NCBI RefSeq assembly: GCF_036786105.1
Contig: NZ_DAIQRQ010000005.1
Location: 114,383 to 178,382 of the forward strand
Direction of reading: 5' to 3'
Source: Ohtaekwangia sp036786105
Lineage (GTDB): Bacteria; Bacteroidota; Bacteroidia; Cytophagales; Cyclobacteriaceae
DNA length: 64,000 bases
Shown: positions 26,317 through 34,152 of the stretch, piece after piece
Layout: the number at the start of each line of letters is the position of its first letter
Numbering within the stretch: position 1 is the stretch's first letter
Notes under the pieces: model-generated
Told to the model about the DNA's origin: nothing
The model's input: only the letters and a program-made list of their open reading frames with translations
Database searches by the model: none
Made by a program: the position numbers and the translations under genes

Positions 26317-27951
26317 ATGAACAAACGAATCCTGGCCTGGCCGGCCATCATCACGTGTGTGGTGGTAATTATTACCACTGCCATGTTTTTATTTACTGCC
26401 TGTAGCGATGATAATGATGATGCATCTACAGTATCGCCTACCATTACCAGCTTTACACCCGCCAGCGGTGTTGTTGGTACAACGGTAATTATTACCGGAA
26501 CAAATTTCAGTACAACCGCTGCGAGTAATACGGTTACTTTCAATGGTGTTGTTGCTACGGTTAGCGCTGCTACTGCCACCCAACTTACCGTAACTGTACC
26601 GAGTGGTGCTACTACGGGTAAGATTGTAGTTACTGTAGACGGTGTATCGGTTACATCCACAAGCGATTTCACTGTAACCACTACTACTACCAGTGCGCCA
26701 ACGATTACCAGCTTCACGCCCACCAGCGGATCAGAGGGAACCACAGTAACCATTACCGGTACAAATTTTAGCACTACAGCAGCTAACAATATAGTAAGTT
26801 TTAACGGCGTGGCAGCAACGGTATCAGCAGCGACTGCTACACAGCTTACCGTAACAGTGCCGAGCGGTGCTACTACAGGCAAGATCACCGTAACGGTAAA
26901 TACGAGCAGCACCATAGCAACGTCTGCAGATGATTTTACGGTAACCACAGCCGCTACTGCAGATTGCAGCTCAGCTACGACTATACCTGCGAAAGTGGTT
27001 TGTCTGGCAGAAGCATTCAAGGCAACGCTTACATCGACACAGATCGCTTCGCTGCAGATTGCCTATACATTGGAGAATGCCAAACGCTGGTCGAACCTGC
27101 CTTGCGGATTGAGCTGCCGAAATGGATTGGCTTTCAGCTCGCTTACCTCAACACAATTGGCAGCTGCCAAAGCGGTGATACAGGCTGCATCCGGTACTAC
27201 TACCGATGAGGGGTATAGCGAGTTCACACAGATCAACGCTGCCGATGATGTGTTGGGAACCAAGAGCGGCAACAGCAACAGTTACTCTTCCGGTAACTAT
27301 GTCATTGCATTCTTAGGTACGCCGAGTACAAGCGGAACGTGGATGTTGCAATTCGGTGGTCACCACTATGCACAGAATATAACCTATACTGATGGTGTAG
27401 TGGTGAGTGTTACCCCTTCACACCAGGGTATAGAACCGAAGACGTGGACAACCGGTGTAACTACATATGCGCCGCTTGCTTCCGAGCGTTCTGTGATGGC
27501 CGATATGCTGGCATCCTTTACAGCATCAGAACTGGCGAGTGCTAAAATATCTTCTACTTTCTCTGATGTATTGATGGTACCGGGAAGTACTACCAACACC
27601 ATGCCTGCTACCAAGCAAGGTATAAAAGTAAGTACACTGAGTGCTGCCACACAGGCAAAAGTATTGGCGGCCATGGCCCCGTGGCTGAATGATATGGATG
27701 CAGATGCTACGGCGAAGTTTACTTCAATCTATAGCGATGAACTGGCCAATACGTATGTAACCTACGCCAGCAATAACAGCGGCACATCAGGTAATGCCAG
27801 CTCTTTCTTTACTACCAACACCGATTATGTGCGTATCGATGGCCCGAGTGTATGGATCGAGTTTATTTGTCAGACAGGTGTAGTATATCCTTCTGAGATA
27901 CACTATCACAGCGTATACCGCGATCATACCCGCGATTACCTCGGACTATAA
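26317..27951 (+). CDS. IPT/TIG-repeat DUF3500 lipoprotein
   Basis: A 544-residue exported protein with a probable lipobox (FLFTACSDD). Two nearly identical IPT/TIG immunoglobulin-like domains occupy residues about 42-120 and 126-205, each with PTITSFTP and TVTVPSGATTGKI. A DUF3500 domain follows (about 215-544), recognisable by MLQFGGHHYAQNITY, by RIDGPSVWIEF and by the C-terminal HYHSVYRDHTRDYLG. The conserved His clusters suggest a metal site, but the family is uncharacterised. The stop is 12 bases before the HupE-like gene, so they are co-transcribed. The high identity of the two IPT units points to recent duplication. Confidence 0.88.
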   Translation: MNKRILAWPAIITCVVVIITTAMFLFTACSDDNDDASTVSPTITSFTPASGVVGTTVIITGTNFSTTAASNTVTFNGVVATVSAATATQLTVTVPSGATTGKIVVTVDGVSVTSTSDFTVTTTTTSAPTITSFTPTSGSEGTTVTITGTNFSTTAANNIVSFNGVAATVSAATATQLTVTVPSGATTGKITVTVNTSSTIATSADDFTVTTAATADCSSATTIPAKVVCLAEAFKATLTSTQIASLQIAYTLENAKRWSNLPCGLSCRNGLAFSSLTSTQLAAAKAVIQAASGTTTDEGYSEFTQINAADDVLGTKSGNSNSYSSGNYVIAFLGTPSTSGTWMLQFGGHHYAQNITYTDGVVVSVTPSHQGIEPKTWTTGVTTYAPLASERSVMADMLASFTASELASAKISSTFSDVLMVPGSTTNTMPATKQGIKVSTLSAATQAKVLAAMAPWLNDMDADATAKFTSIYSDELANTYVTYASNNSGTSGNASSFFTTNTDYVRIDGPSVWIEFICQTGVVYPSEIHYHSVYRDHTRDYLGL

Positions 27952-27963
27952 TCTTTGTTTATC

Positions 27964-29286
27964 GTGGCCACGCCTAAAGTTTCAAACAGTCGCCTTGTGC
28001 GACTGTTTACTACATTGATCATGCTGTTCGGATTTCTTTCGCATAGCAGTATAGAAGCACATCAGTCTCCTAATACCGTAATGCTGTTGGATGTGCAGCC
28101 TGATGGTGTGGATGCGGAGCTTCAGTTGCCATTGAGTGAACTCGAACTTGCTTTCGGTAAGGATTTGCGCAATGATTCTGAGACACTGGTAGCGAGGTTG
28201 GGGAAGGAGTTGGAGGCTTACCTGCTGGCGCACATCAAACCCGAAACGGAAGATCAGCACCTGTGGACGGTAACCGTACGCAACATATACGTAGCCCCAG
28301 CAGAGCAAGGATATAGCGGGCCGATACAAGAGCTGATTGTTCAGTTGCGTATGCAGCCACCGGCCGATGCTGACAGCAGGAAGTTTATTCTGCGTTATGA
28401 TGTGATTATGCACCAGGTGGTAACGCACTTCGCTATGGTTTCTATACGAAATGATTGGGAAGCTGGTATAGATGCCGAACACCCGGTAGAGATGGGTGCC
28501 ATACGAATGGATACCTATAGCGGACAGATCTTCGCGATGAAGATCGACCAGACACGTGGCAGTTGGTGGAATGGCTGTAAGAATATGATCGCGCTCGGTG
28601 TCAATCATATTGCAGAAGGTACTGATCACCTTTTATTCCTGCTCACACTCTTGTTGCCGGCACCTCTGCTGTTGCAGGGAAAACGATGGGATAAATTCGG
28701 AGGCATAAAGTATAGTATAACACATCTGCTCACAGTAATCACTGCGTTTACCATCGGGCATTCGGTTACACTGCTGGCAGGTGCTATAGGCTGGCTTCAG
28801 TTGCCTCCACAACCTGTGGAAATTGTCATCGCATTTTCAATACTGGTATCTGCTATACATGCGTGGCGTCCATTGTTTGCAGGGCGCGAGCTATATGTAG
28901 CCGGAGGTTTTGGTTTGGTGCACGGCCTTGCCTTTGCGGGAACGCTGGCTAACCTGAATCTTGTTCCTGCGCACATGGCGTTAAGCATTCTGAGCTTTAA
29001 CATCGGCATTGAGCTGATGCAGCTAGCAGTGGTATTGTCTGTCGTGCCGTGGTTGATATTGTTAAGCCAGACTAGTATATATGCCATATTTCGTACCGTG
29101 GCGGCAGGAATTGCCGCTATAGCGGCCGCAGGCTGGCTGTTGGAACGCACACTTGCAATAGGCAGTCCTGTCTCATACATCATGGAAGTTATGGCAAAAC
29201 ACGCTTTGTGGATCGTATTGACGATGGCATGCACAGCCATACTTTGTTACGTATGGGAGCGGAGACGAAGCAGTCGTGTAATGTAG
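27964..29286 (+). CDS. HupE/UreJ-like membrane protein with N-terminal periplasmic domain
   Basis: A 440-residue protein. A signal peptide (RLFTTLIMLFGFLSHSSIEA) precedes a periplasmic domain of about 170 residues, and then about six to seven TM helices form a HupE/UreJ_2 unit. The family marks are GVNHIAEGTDHLLFLLTLLL (H-x4-G-x-DH), FTIGHSVTL and GLVHGLAFAG. Related short proteins are linked to nickel supply for hydrogenase and urease, but this long form is uncharacterised. GTG 27964 is preferred over TTG 27955, because it leaves a normal signal peptide; ATG 28021 would cut it. It follows the DUF3500 gene by 12 bases and ends at a bidirectional terminator. A perfect 10-bp hairpin (27984-28008) lies in the first codons. 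Confidence 0.83.
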   Translation: MATPKVSNSRLVRLFTTLIMLFGFLSHSSIEAHQSPNTVMLLDVQPDGVDAELQLPLSELELAFGKDLRNDSETLVARLGKELEAYLLAHIKPETEDQHLWTVTVRNIYVAPAEQGYSGPIQELIVQLRMQPPADADSRKFILRYDVIMHQVVTHFAMVSIRNDWEAGIDAEHPVEMGAIRMDTYSGQIFAMKIDQTRGSWWNGCKNMIALGVNHIAEGTDHLLFLLTLLLPAPLLLQGKRWDKFGGIKYSITHLLTVITAFTIGHSVTLLAGAIGWLQLPPQPVEIVIAFSILVSAIHAWRPLFAGRELYVAGGFGLVHGLAFAGTLANLNLVPAHMALSILSFNIGIELMQLAVVLSVVPWLILLSQTSIYAIFRTVAAGIAAIAAAGWLLERTLAIGSPVSYIMEVMAKHALWIVLTMACTAILCYVWERRRSSRVM

Positions 29287-29314
29287 TGTTGGCAACTGAA
29301 AGTGGCCGTAAATG

Positions 29315-29345
29315 AAAATAGCTACGCAATGCGCGTAGCTATTTT
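29315..29345. terminator. Bidirectional terminator between HupE-like and YceI genes
   Basis: AAAATAGCTACGC (29315-29327) and GCGTAGCTATTTT (29333-29345) form a perfect 13-bp stem with a 5-base loop. Flanking A and T runs let it work in both directions for the two convergent genes. Confidence 0.9.
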
Positions 29346-29367
29346 TATTAGATCGGGGCAACCGAAA

Positions 29368-29937
29368 TTAGTCTTTTGCAAATTCTGTGTTAGCAGAGAT
29401 TGTAACTTCATCGCTTACAACAGCACCGGGTGTAGAAGCACCAATTCCGAAATCTGAACGTTTCAGAGTGCCAGTTACTTTGAAACCAGCCATCGTTTTC
29501 TTAGTGTAAGGGTGAACTGCTGTACCGTTGAAAGTAACTTCAAGGGTAACTGGTTTGGTTACACCATGCAGGGTAAGGTTACCAGCCAGTGTGTATGTGT
29601 TCTTGCCTTTCTTCTTGAAAGATGTGCTCTTGAAAGAAAGCGTAGGGAATTGAGCGGCATCGAAGAAGTCAGCACCTTTCAGGTGGCCATCGCGTTGATC
29701 GTTGTCTGTGTTGATGGAGTTAACATCAGCAGTCAATTCAATGACAGCATCAGAAAAATCTTCTTTAGAAGAAGTGATTTTGGCGTTGAAAGACTTGAAA
29801 GAACCTTCTACGTTGGAGATCATTAAGTGAGTAACGCCAAAGCCAAGTTTAGAGTGAGCTGGATCGAGTGACCAGGTCTGAGCAAATGCAGACACAGCAA
29901 AAACAAAGGCAATTGCGGTTAGTGTTAGTTTTTTCAT
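29368..29937 (-). CDS. Periplasmic YceI family protein
   Basis: A 189-residue protein with a signal peptide (residues 1-19, TAIAFVFAVSAFAQ) and a YceI lipocalin-like barrel. Family marks are TWSLDPAHSKLGFGVTHL at the start, DFFDAAQFPTLSFKST in the middle and DFGIGASTPGAVVSDEVTI near the end. YceI proteins bind isoprenoid quinones or similar lipids in the periplasm. The divergent HxlR-type regulator about 500 bases away is a plausible controller. Codon use (many AAG/GTT-rich common codons) suggests strong expression. Confidence 0.93.
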   Translation of the reverse strand: MKKLTLTAIAFVFAVSAFAQTWSLDPAHSKLGFGVTHLMISNVEGSFKSFNAKITSSKEDFSDAVIELTADVNSINTDNDQRDGHLKGADFFDAAQFPTLSFKSTSFKKKGKNTYTLAGNLTLHGVTKPVTLEVTFNGTAVHPYTKKTMAGFKVTGTLKRSDFGIGASTPGAVVSDEVTISANTEFAKD

Positions 29938-30307
29938 GGATAATTGATTTTTGTTTAACAGTTTAAATTTAAATTATAGTTACAAGATGTTTTTGCAATA
30001 TTCGTGTATCCGGTTTTGGTTTCCAAATCTCATGAGCACCGAATATATATGGTTTCATGCGATCTTTAAATTTTTTAGCTGCAGCGATCAATACAATTAC
30101 TTTGCCAGTTGTTCTAAATTAAGAAATCGTTAACAAACCGGCTATAGCGTATACCACATCCAGGCTATATTTACATATAAACCGCAACAGTATTTGCCAA
30201 TAACTGAAACTCGTTACCGTGAGTTCCATATTTTTAAAATATAAGTTTTCAATATTTATCAACTCTACAATTGCTGTAGATACAACTTTTGTTATAATCA
30301 TTGAAAG

Positions 30308-30414
30308 TTGCAATCCAACAGGTATTTAGTTACTTTTGGATACTCAAAGGTAAACGGATACCGCCTGGATGCGCAAGAGGTGACCTACACCTCAGTAACT
30401 TACCTATAAGTAAC
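30308..30414. promoter_or_regulatory. Divergent promoters in a palindrome upstream of the HxlR regulator
   Basis: TTACTTTTG (30330-30338) and CAAAGGTAA (30345-30353) form an inverted repeat with a 6-base spacer. Each arm contains a -7 box, TACTTTTG on the plus strand and TACCTTTG on the minus strand. TTG elements lie at 30308-30310 (plus) and 30374-30376 (minus) at near-consensus distance. Two further AGTAAC half-sites occur at 30394 and 30409, with the inverse GTTACT at 30329. This suggests a control region for the HxlR gene and for a leftward transcript toward YceI. The remainder of 29938-30436 is AT-rich and shows no gene. Confidence 0.6.
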
Positions 30415-30436
30415 CATAGTTGAAATTCAGTGTGTT

Positions 30437-30823
30437 ATGATGCGAAAAAAGCCTGAAGATTTTTCGGCACTGTCCCATTGCCCCATCCGCAATGTGCTCG
30501 ATCGGTTTGGCGACAAGTGGTCTATCCTGGTGATTCTAGTGTTGGGAGAGAACAAAGAAGCCATGCGTTTTAATGAAATAGCTCAAACCATCGGCGATAT
30601 ATCGCAAAAAATGCTAACAGTTACACTGCGAACGCTTGAGGCAGACGGCATGGTGGTGCGCAAACATTACCCGGAAATACCGCCACGTGTGGAATACGAT
30701 CTTACCGAGTTGGGCAAGAGCCTGCTGCCGCACGTAGAAGGGCTCGTTCAGTGGGCGGTTAAGAATTACGATGCTATCACTAAATCGCGGAAGAAGTTTG
30801 CAGCCCGCAAACAACCGGCTTGA
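30437..30823 (+). CDS. HxlR-family winged-helix transcriptional regulator
   Basis: A 128-residue DNA-binding protein of normal family length. HxlR marks are LSHCPIRNVLDRFGDKWS with the single conserved Cys (about residue 18), then ILVILVLGENKEAMRFNEI, the recognition helix region DISQKMLTVTLRTLEADG, and wing VVRKHYPEIPPRVEYDLT. Members sense electrophiles or redox stress through the N-terminal Cys and repress neighbouring genes. The upstream palindrome and AGTAAC half-sites are candidates for its operator. A second ATG at codon 2 could also be the start. Confidence 0.92.
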   Translation: MMRKKPEDFSALSHCPIRNVLDRFGDKWSILVILVLGENKEAMRFNEIAQTIGDISQKMLTVTLRTLEADGMVVRKHYPEIPPRVEYDLTELGKSLLPHVEGLVQWAVKNYDAITKSRKKFAARKQPA

Positions 30824-31131
30824 TCTCCACAAAGTTGTTGCCTGGCCTTTGCACGACAACGTGATGATGATATTATAGAAGGTAATATGCTGAATCACGA
30901 GGCGCTTCAGTAAATTATATGTTTAAACTGCATTCTTTGTTTGATTCCGTGACCATTACTAAAACATTCGGAATAGTACCAAAAGTATATTTGTAGTCAC
31001 ACATCTAACGTGACTAATATCTGCTGTATATACCACTCAATAAGTGTGTTATAGAAACAGTTAAGCCGGTAACAGATTATTGTTATATGCAACGTATATT
31101 TAGCCCTTGTACTATATGTCTTTAATCCGAA
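30824..31131 (+). promoter_or_regulatory. Gene-free leader with a candidate -7 box
   Basis: No convincing gene lies in these 308 bases. TATATTTG at 30986-30993 fits TAnnTTTG and could drive the two signalling genes that follow, leaving a leader of about 130 bases. The -33 element is weak (a TTC only), so confidence is low. Confidence 0.4.
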
Positions 31132-31479
31132 ATGAATAAGAGTAACAGTGCTAAGTACTCTATCAACCTGTCGTTTGAAGAGATCAAACTACCGCCCTTC
31201 CAGGACATCCTGATCCTCGGTAAAAATTCACAACATGGTAAGCTCGGCATGCTGAAATCGTTTGAGCTGTTGGTACCCAATGGTTTTGAGATTATTGAAG
31301 TCAATCATAAAAATGTAGAGGCAGTATTTGTCAATAAGCGAATACTTACCAAAATGCCTCAGGAAAAGATTATCGTTATCCTTGAAGACAAGGTATTTCC
31401 GTTTGTGTCTGATAGTGAACTGCTCAAGGTTGATTTCAGAGTGGCTATATCTTACTCCAATATCGAACAGGAACTCTGA
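31132..31479 (+). CDS. Hypothetical protein coupled to a CBS-PAS protein
   Basis: This is a 115-residue soluble protein without signal peptide or membrane helix. Beta strands and helices alternate (KLGMLKSFELLVPNGFEII, KIIVILEDKVFPFVSDSEL). I do not recognise the family. Its TGA overlaps the ATG of the next gene (TGATG at 31477-31481), so the two are translationally coupled, and the protein probably works with the CBS-PAS protein, perhaps as an accessory or binding subunit. Confidence 0.72.
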   Translation: MNKSNSAKYSINLSFEEIKLPPFQDILILGKNSQHGKLGMLKSFELLVPNGFEIIEVNHKNVEAVFVNKRILTKMPQEKIIVILEDKVFPFVSDSELLKVDFRVAISYSNIEQEL

Positions 31480-32489
31480 TGAATATTTCTTTTTTTGTCA
31501 GGCGGAATTTCCACACCATACAAGCATACGAGGGTATAAAAGCGATCAGGGAAAACCTGTTAGAACATACCGCACTGGTTGTACAGGACGAACATCACAA
31601 TCACCTTGGTGTACTAACAACTCTGGATATTCTTCAGCGTCCACATACCCTGGTGATTGATTGTCTTTCAACCAAGCCCATGCTGTCACTCCGTACATCG
31701 GTAGATGAAGCCTTGCTGCTCATGCAACAAGAGCAATCGGAAGTGCTTCCTGTTTTTCAGGAAGATCAATTTGAAGGATTGGTATTTAAAAATGACCTGC
31801 TGGAATTTGTACGCAGCAAACGGCAAGAGCTTGAAGCAGAAGTTAATGATCGCATACACGAGATCAAAAGCATCCATAAACAACTCGAGCTATCGCGCCA
31901 GGTATTGCAGGCTATGTTTGATAGTACGCAGTCGTCTATCTTTCTGGTTGCTCCGGATTACAGGATCATTTTCTTCAACAAAAAAGCATTGGAAGTAAGT
32001 CGCGTCATGTACGGCCGCGAGTTGCGGTTGGGTGATAGCATTTTGAATTACAAACTTGATAACGGTGATGATGTCTTTACATCATTTCAGATAAATTTTG
32101 AAAAGGCTCTTCACTCGGGCGAGCAGGTAACAACAGAACGTGAAATTGTATACCCCAACATGCAGCTTTCTAACTGGGTGCGTTCAGAATATACTCCTGT
32201 ATATGACCATGGTAAAGCTATTGGTGTTGCGCTTCGCGTAGTGGATATAACGGATCGAAAGTTATACGAACTGCAGATCGATATGCAGACGGAAATTCTG
32301 CAACAAATATCGTGGATACAATCACATCACACACGTCAGCCGGTGGCTACAATACTGGGGCTCATCAGTATACTCGACAAAGCATCCATGACAGAAGACA
32401 ATCGTAAAATCATTGGCATGCTGGAACAAACTGCACACAAACTCGATGGCGTGATTCGCGAAACGGTGATCAAAGCAAATTCCATCTGA
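31479..32489 (+). CDS. CBS-pair/PAS/DHp signalling protein without an ATPase domain
   Basis: A 336-residue cytoplasmic protein. Two CBS motifs (about residues 1-115; HLGVLTTLDIL and FEGLVFKNDLLEFV) bind adenine nucleotides in other proteins. A coiled linker and a PAS domain follow (about 145-260, ending VALRVVDITDRKL). The C-terminal 70 residues look like a histidine-kinase dimerisation helix pair, with ISWIQSHHTRQPVATILGL as the H-box, but the protein stops before any HATPase_c domain. It may be a phospho-relay or scaffolding component relying on another kinase. It overlaps the upstream hypothetical gene by one base. Confidence 0.83.
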   Translation: MNISFFVRRNFHTIQAYEGIKAIRENLLEHTALVVQDEHHNHLGVLTTLDILQRPHTLVIDCLSTKPMLSLRTSVDEALLLMQQEQSEVLPVFQEDQFEGLVFKNDLLEFVRSKRQELEAEVNDRIHEIKSIHKQLELSRQVLQAMFDSTQSSIFLVAPDYRIIFFNKKALEVSRVMYGRELRLGDSILNYKLDNGDDVFTSFQINFEKALHSGEQVTTEREIVYPNMQLSNWVRSEYTPVYDHGKAIGVALRVVDITDRKLYELQIDMQTEILQQISWIQSHHTRQPVATILGLISILDKASMTEDNRKIIGMLEQTAHKLDGVIRETVIKANSI

Positions 32490-32711
32490 GCACCAGTACG
32501 GTCTTTATGAAAAAACGACTAAGCGCAAAGGGGAATTATTTATAATGATAGACCTTTGCTATTGGAAATTTTGAAACAGAAGGCGATCTTTCATTTCGTA
32601 ATTTTTTTTGTCTTTTTTCCCTGTACCTGTAGATTACAGACACTTGTCTCTGTAATCTCACGTAGACGGTTCTCGGTATTCTTTTTAGGGCTGCTATGCC
32701 CTCTTTAATTG

Positions 32712-32719
32712 TACCTTTG
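32712..32719 (+). promoter_or_regulatory. -7 box (TACCTTTG) of the FN3 lipoprotein-TonB-Sia operon
   Basis: TACCTTTG matches the consensus exactly; the -33 element is not clear. Transcription would start near 32725, leaving a leader of roughly 95 bases before ATG 32820. The whole spacer 32490-32819 has no other gene. Confidence 0.55.
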
Positions 32720-32819
32720 CAAAGCGTTTCACTTTGATGATCAGGAGGAACAGATACATACCGTTATTGATCTGGTATACTGTTTTGAGGGGTCGCACAA
32801 AAAGTTATACATGGTGCAT

Positions 32820-34151
32820 ATGAGGAAGAAACTATATACTTTTTCAGGAACCTGCAGCGGACTAGGGTTGCTGTTTGCGTGGTTGTTGTGCGGTTGCAGT
32901 GTTCCTGAAACTGATTTCATTCAGCCCGTGCCCATTGCATTGGATGCCACGGCAGTAATGTCTACAAGTTTTGTGGCTTCATGGAAACCAGTGTTAGGAA
33001 GTTCCACCTACCTGGTTGATGTATCGACCGATGCACAATTTAGTAGCTATGTGGAAGCGTATCAATCGCGCGAAGTAAATGATACCCATTTACAAATCAC
33101 CGGTCTTGCTGTAGAAAAACAATATTACTACCGTGTACGCGCACAAAAAGGCAATACTATATCGGGCAATTCAAACACCATAACCGTTATAACAGCTGCG
33201 CTAGATGCGCCTGTGGCTACACCAGCTACCAATATTAAAGTATTTCAATTTACGGCACATTGGGAGACTGTATCAGATGCCGCCAGCTATCGCGTGGAAG
33301 TGGCGACCGATTCAAACTTTACTGCATTGGTAAGCGGCTATGATGGCATTGAAGTTATAAGCGATTCACTGGAAGTAGACGGCCTGGATTACCGGCAAAC
33401 ATATTACTATCGCATAACTGCCAAGCGCCTGGAGAAGACCTCGGGATATTCCAATGTAATAAAAGTAAAGCCATGTATATCTCCAAGCTGCAAGCTTTCC
33501 AAGATAACTACGGGCTTTGGTGAGTCAGTTACCTTTCTATATGATGATGCCGGAAGAATTACATCCATTGTTGATAGCTACGAAACCATGCTGGTCTACT
33601 ATACAGATGCAGGGATGATCGGTCACGTGGATATTACCAGGGATGGAAGTTTGCTGGAACGCGACAGTATGATATTCAGCAACGGGTTGATGCAATCCGC
33701 TTTGGTTGATTTCAATGGTGACGGGCAGATGGATGGTGTGAAAGATTATATATATAATAATCAGCAAGCACTTATAGGCTTCCGTCAGTACAATGACACA
33801 GACAGAGTCAATCTGTCCATTTACCAGGATTATCAACTGGATGCAAACGGCAACCCGGTAAAAATACTGGATGCCCAGGGAAACGAGGTGGCGCAGTTGC
33901 GGTATGACGATAAGTTCAATCCGAAGATGCTGATACCTCAACCGCTGCGTCAATTTATCTTGGATGATTTTTCCGGCTACAATTTTCAGCCCTATCTGTG
34001 GTTAAACAACCCGGTATATGCGCGAGGAACTTTCTATCCCGATTTTCCTGAAGAGGAAGTGTTCATTTACGATGTCAATTCCTGTGATGTAGCGTTGGCG
34101 CGCAAGGGATACTATAAACTCAATTATGAATTTACGGGATGTGATTTTTGA
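32820..34151 (+). CDS. FN3-repeat surface lipoprotein with YD/RHS-like region
   Basis: A 443-residue lipoprotein with lipobox LLCGCSVP. Two fibronectin type III-like domains follow (about 30-120 and 122-215), each with the pattern ...YYYRVRAQKG or YYYRITAKR. The C-terminal half has loosely repeated YD-like units (FLYDDAGRITSIVDSY, YQLDANGNPVKILDAQGNEV) resembling RHS strands. ATG 32820 was chosen since the signal peptide starts there and the in-frame upstream codons overlap the promoter. The next gene, a TonB receptor, begins 1 base after the stop, so this is probably a surface partner of that receptor. Ligand unknown. Confidence 0.8.
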   Translation: MRKKLYTFSGTCSGLGLLFAWLLCGCSVPETDFIQPVPIALDATAVMSTSFVASWKPVLGSSTYLVDVSTDAQFSSYVEAYQSREVNDTHLQITGLAVEKQYYYRVRAQKGNTISGNSNTITVITAALDAPVATPATNIKVFQFTAHWETVSDAASYRVEVATDSNFTALVSGYDGIEVISDSLEVDGLDYRQTYYYRITAKRLEKTSGYSNVIKVKPCISPSCKLSKITTGFGESVTFLYDDAGRITSIVDSYETMLVYYTDAGMIGHVDITRDGSLLERDSMIFSNGLMQSALVDFNGDGQMDGVKDYIYNNQQALIGFRQYNDTDRVNLSIYQDYQLDANGNPVKILDAQGNEVAQLRYDDKFNPKMLIPQPLRQFILDDFSGYNFQPYLWLNNPVYARGTFYPDFPEEEVFIYDVNSCDVALARKGYYKLNYEFTGCDF

Positions 34152-34152
34152 T

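Noticed and set aside
26292..27020. Open frame of 242 codons on the minus strand opposite the IPT repeats
   Set aside because: It is a low-complexity Val/Thr/Ala product of the Thr-rich IPT repeats on the other strand.
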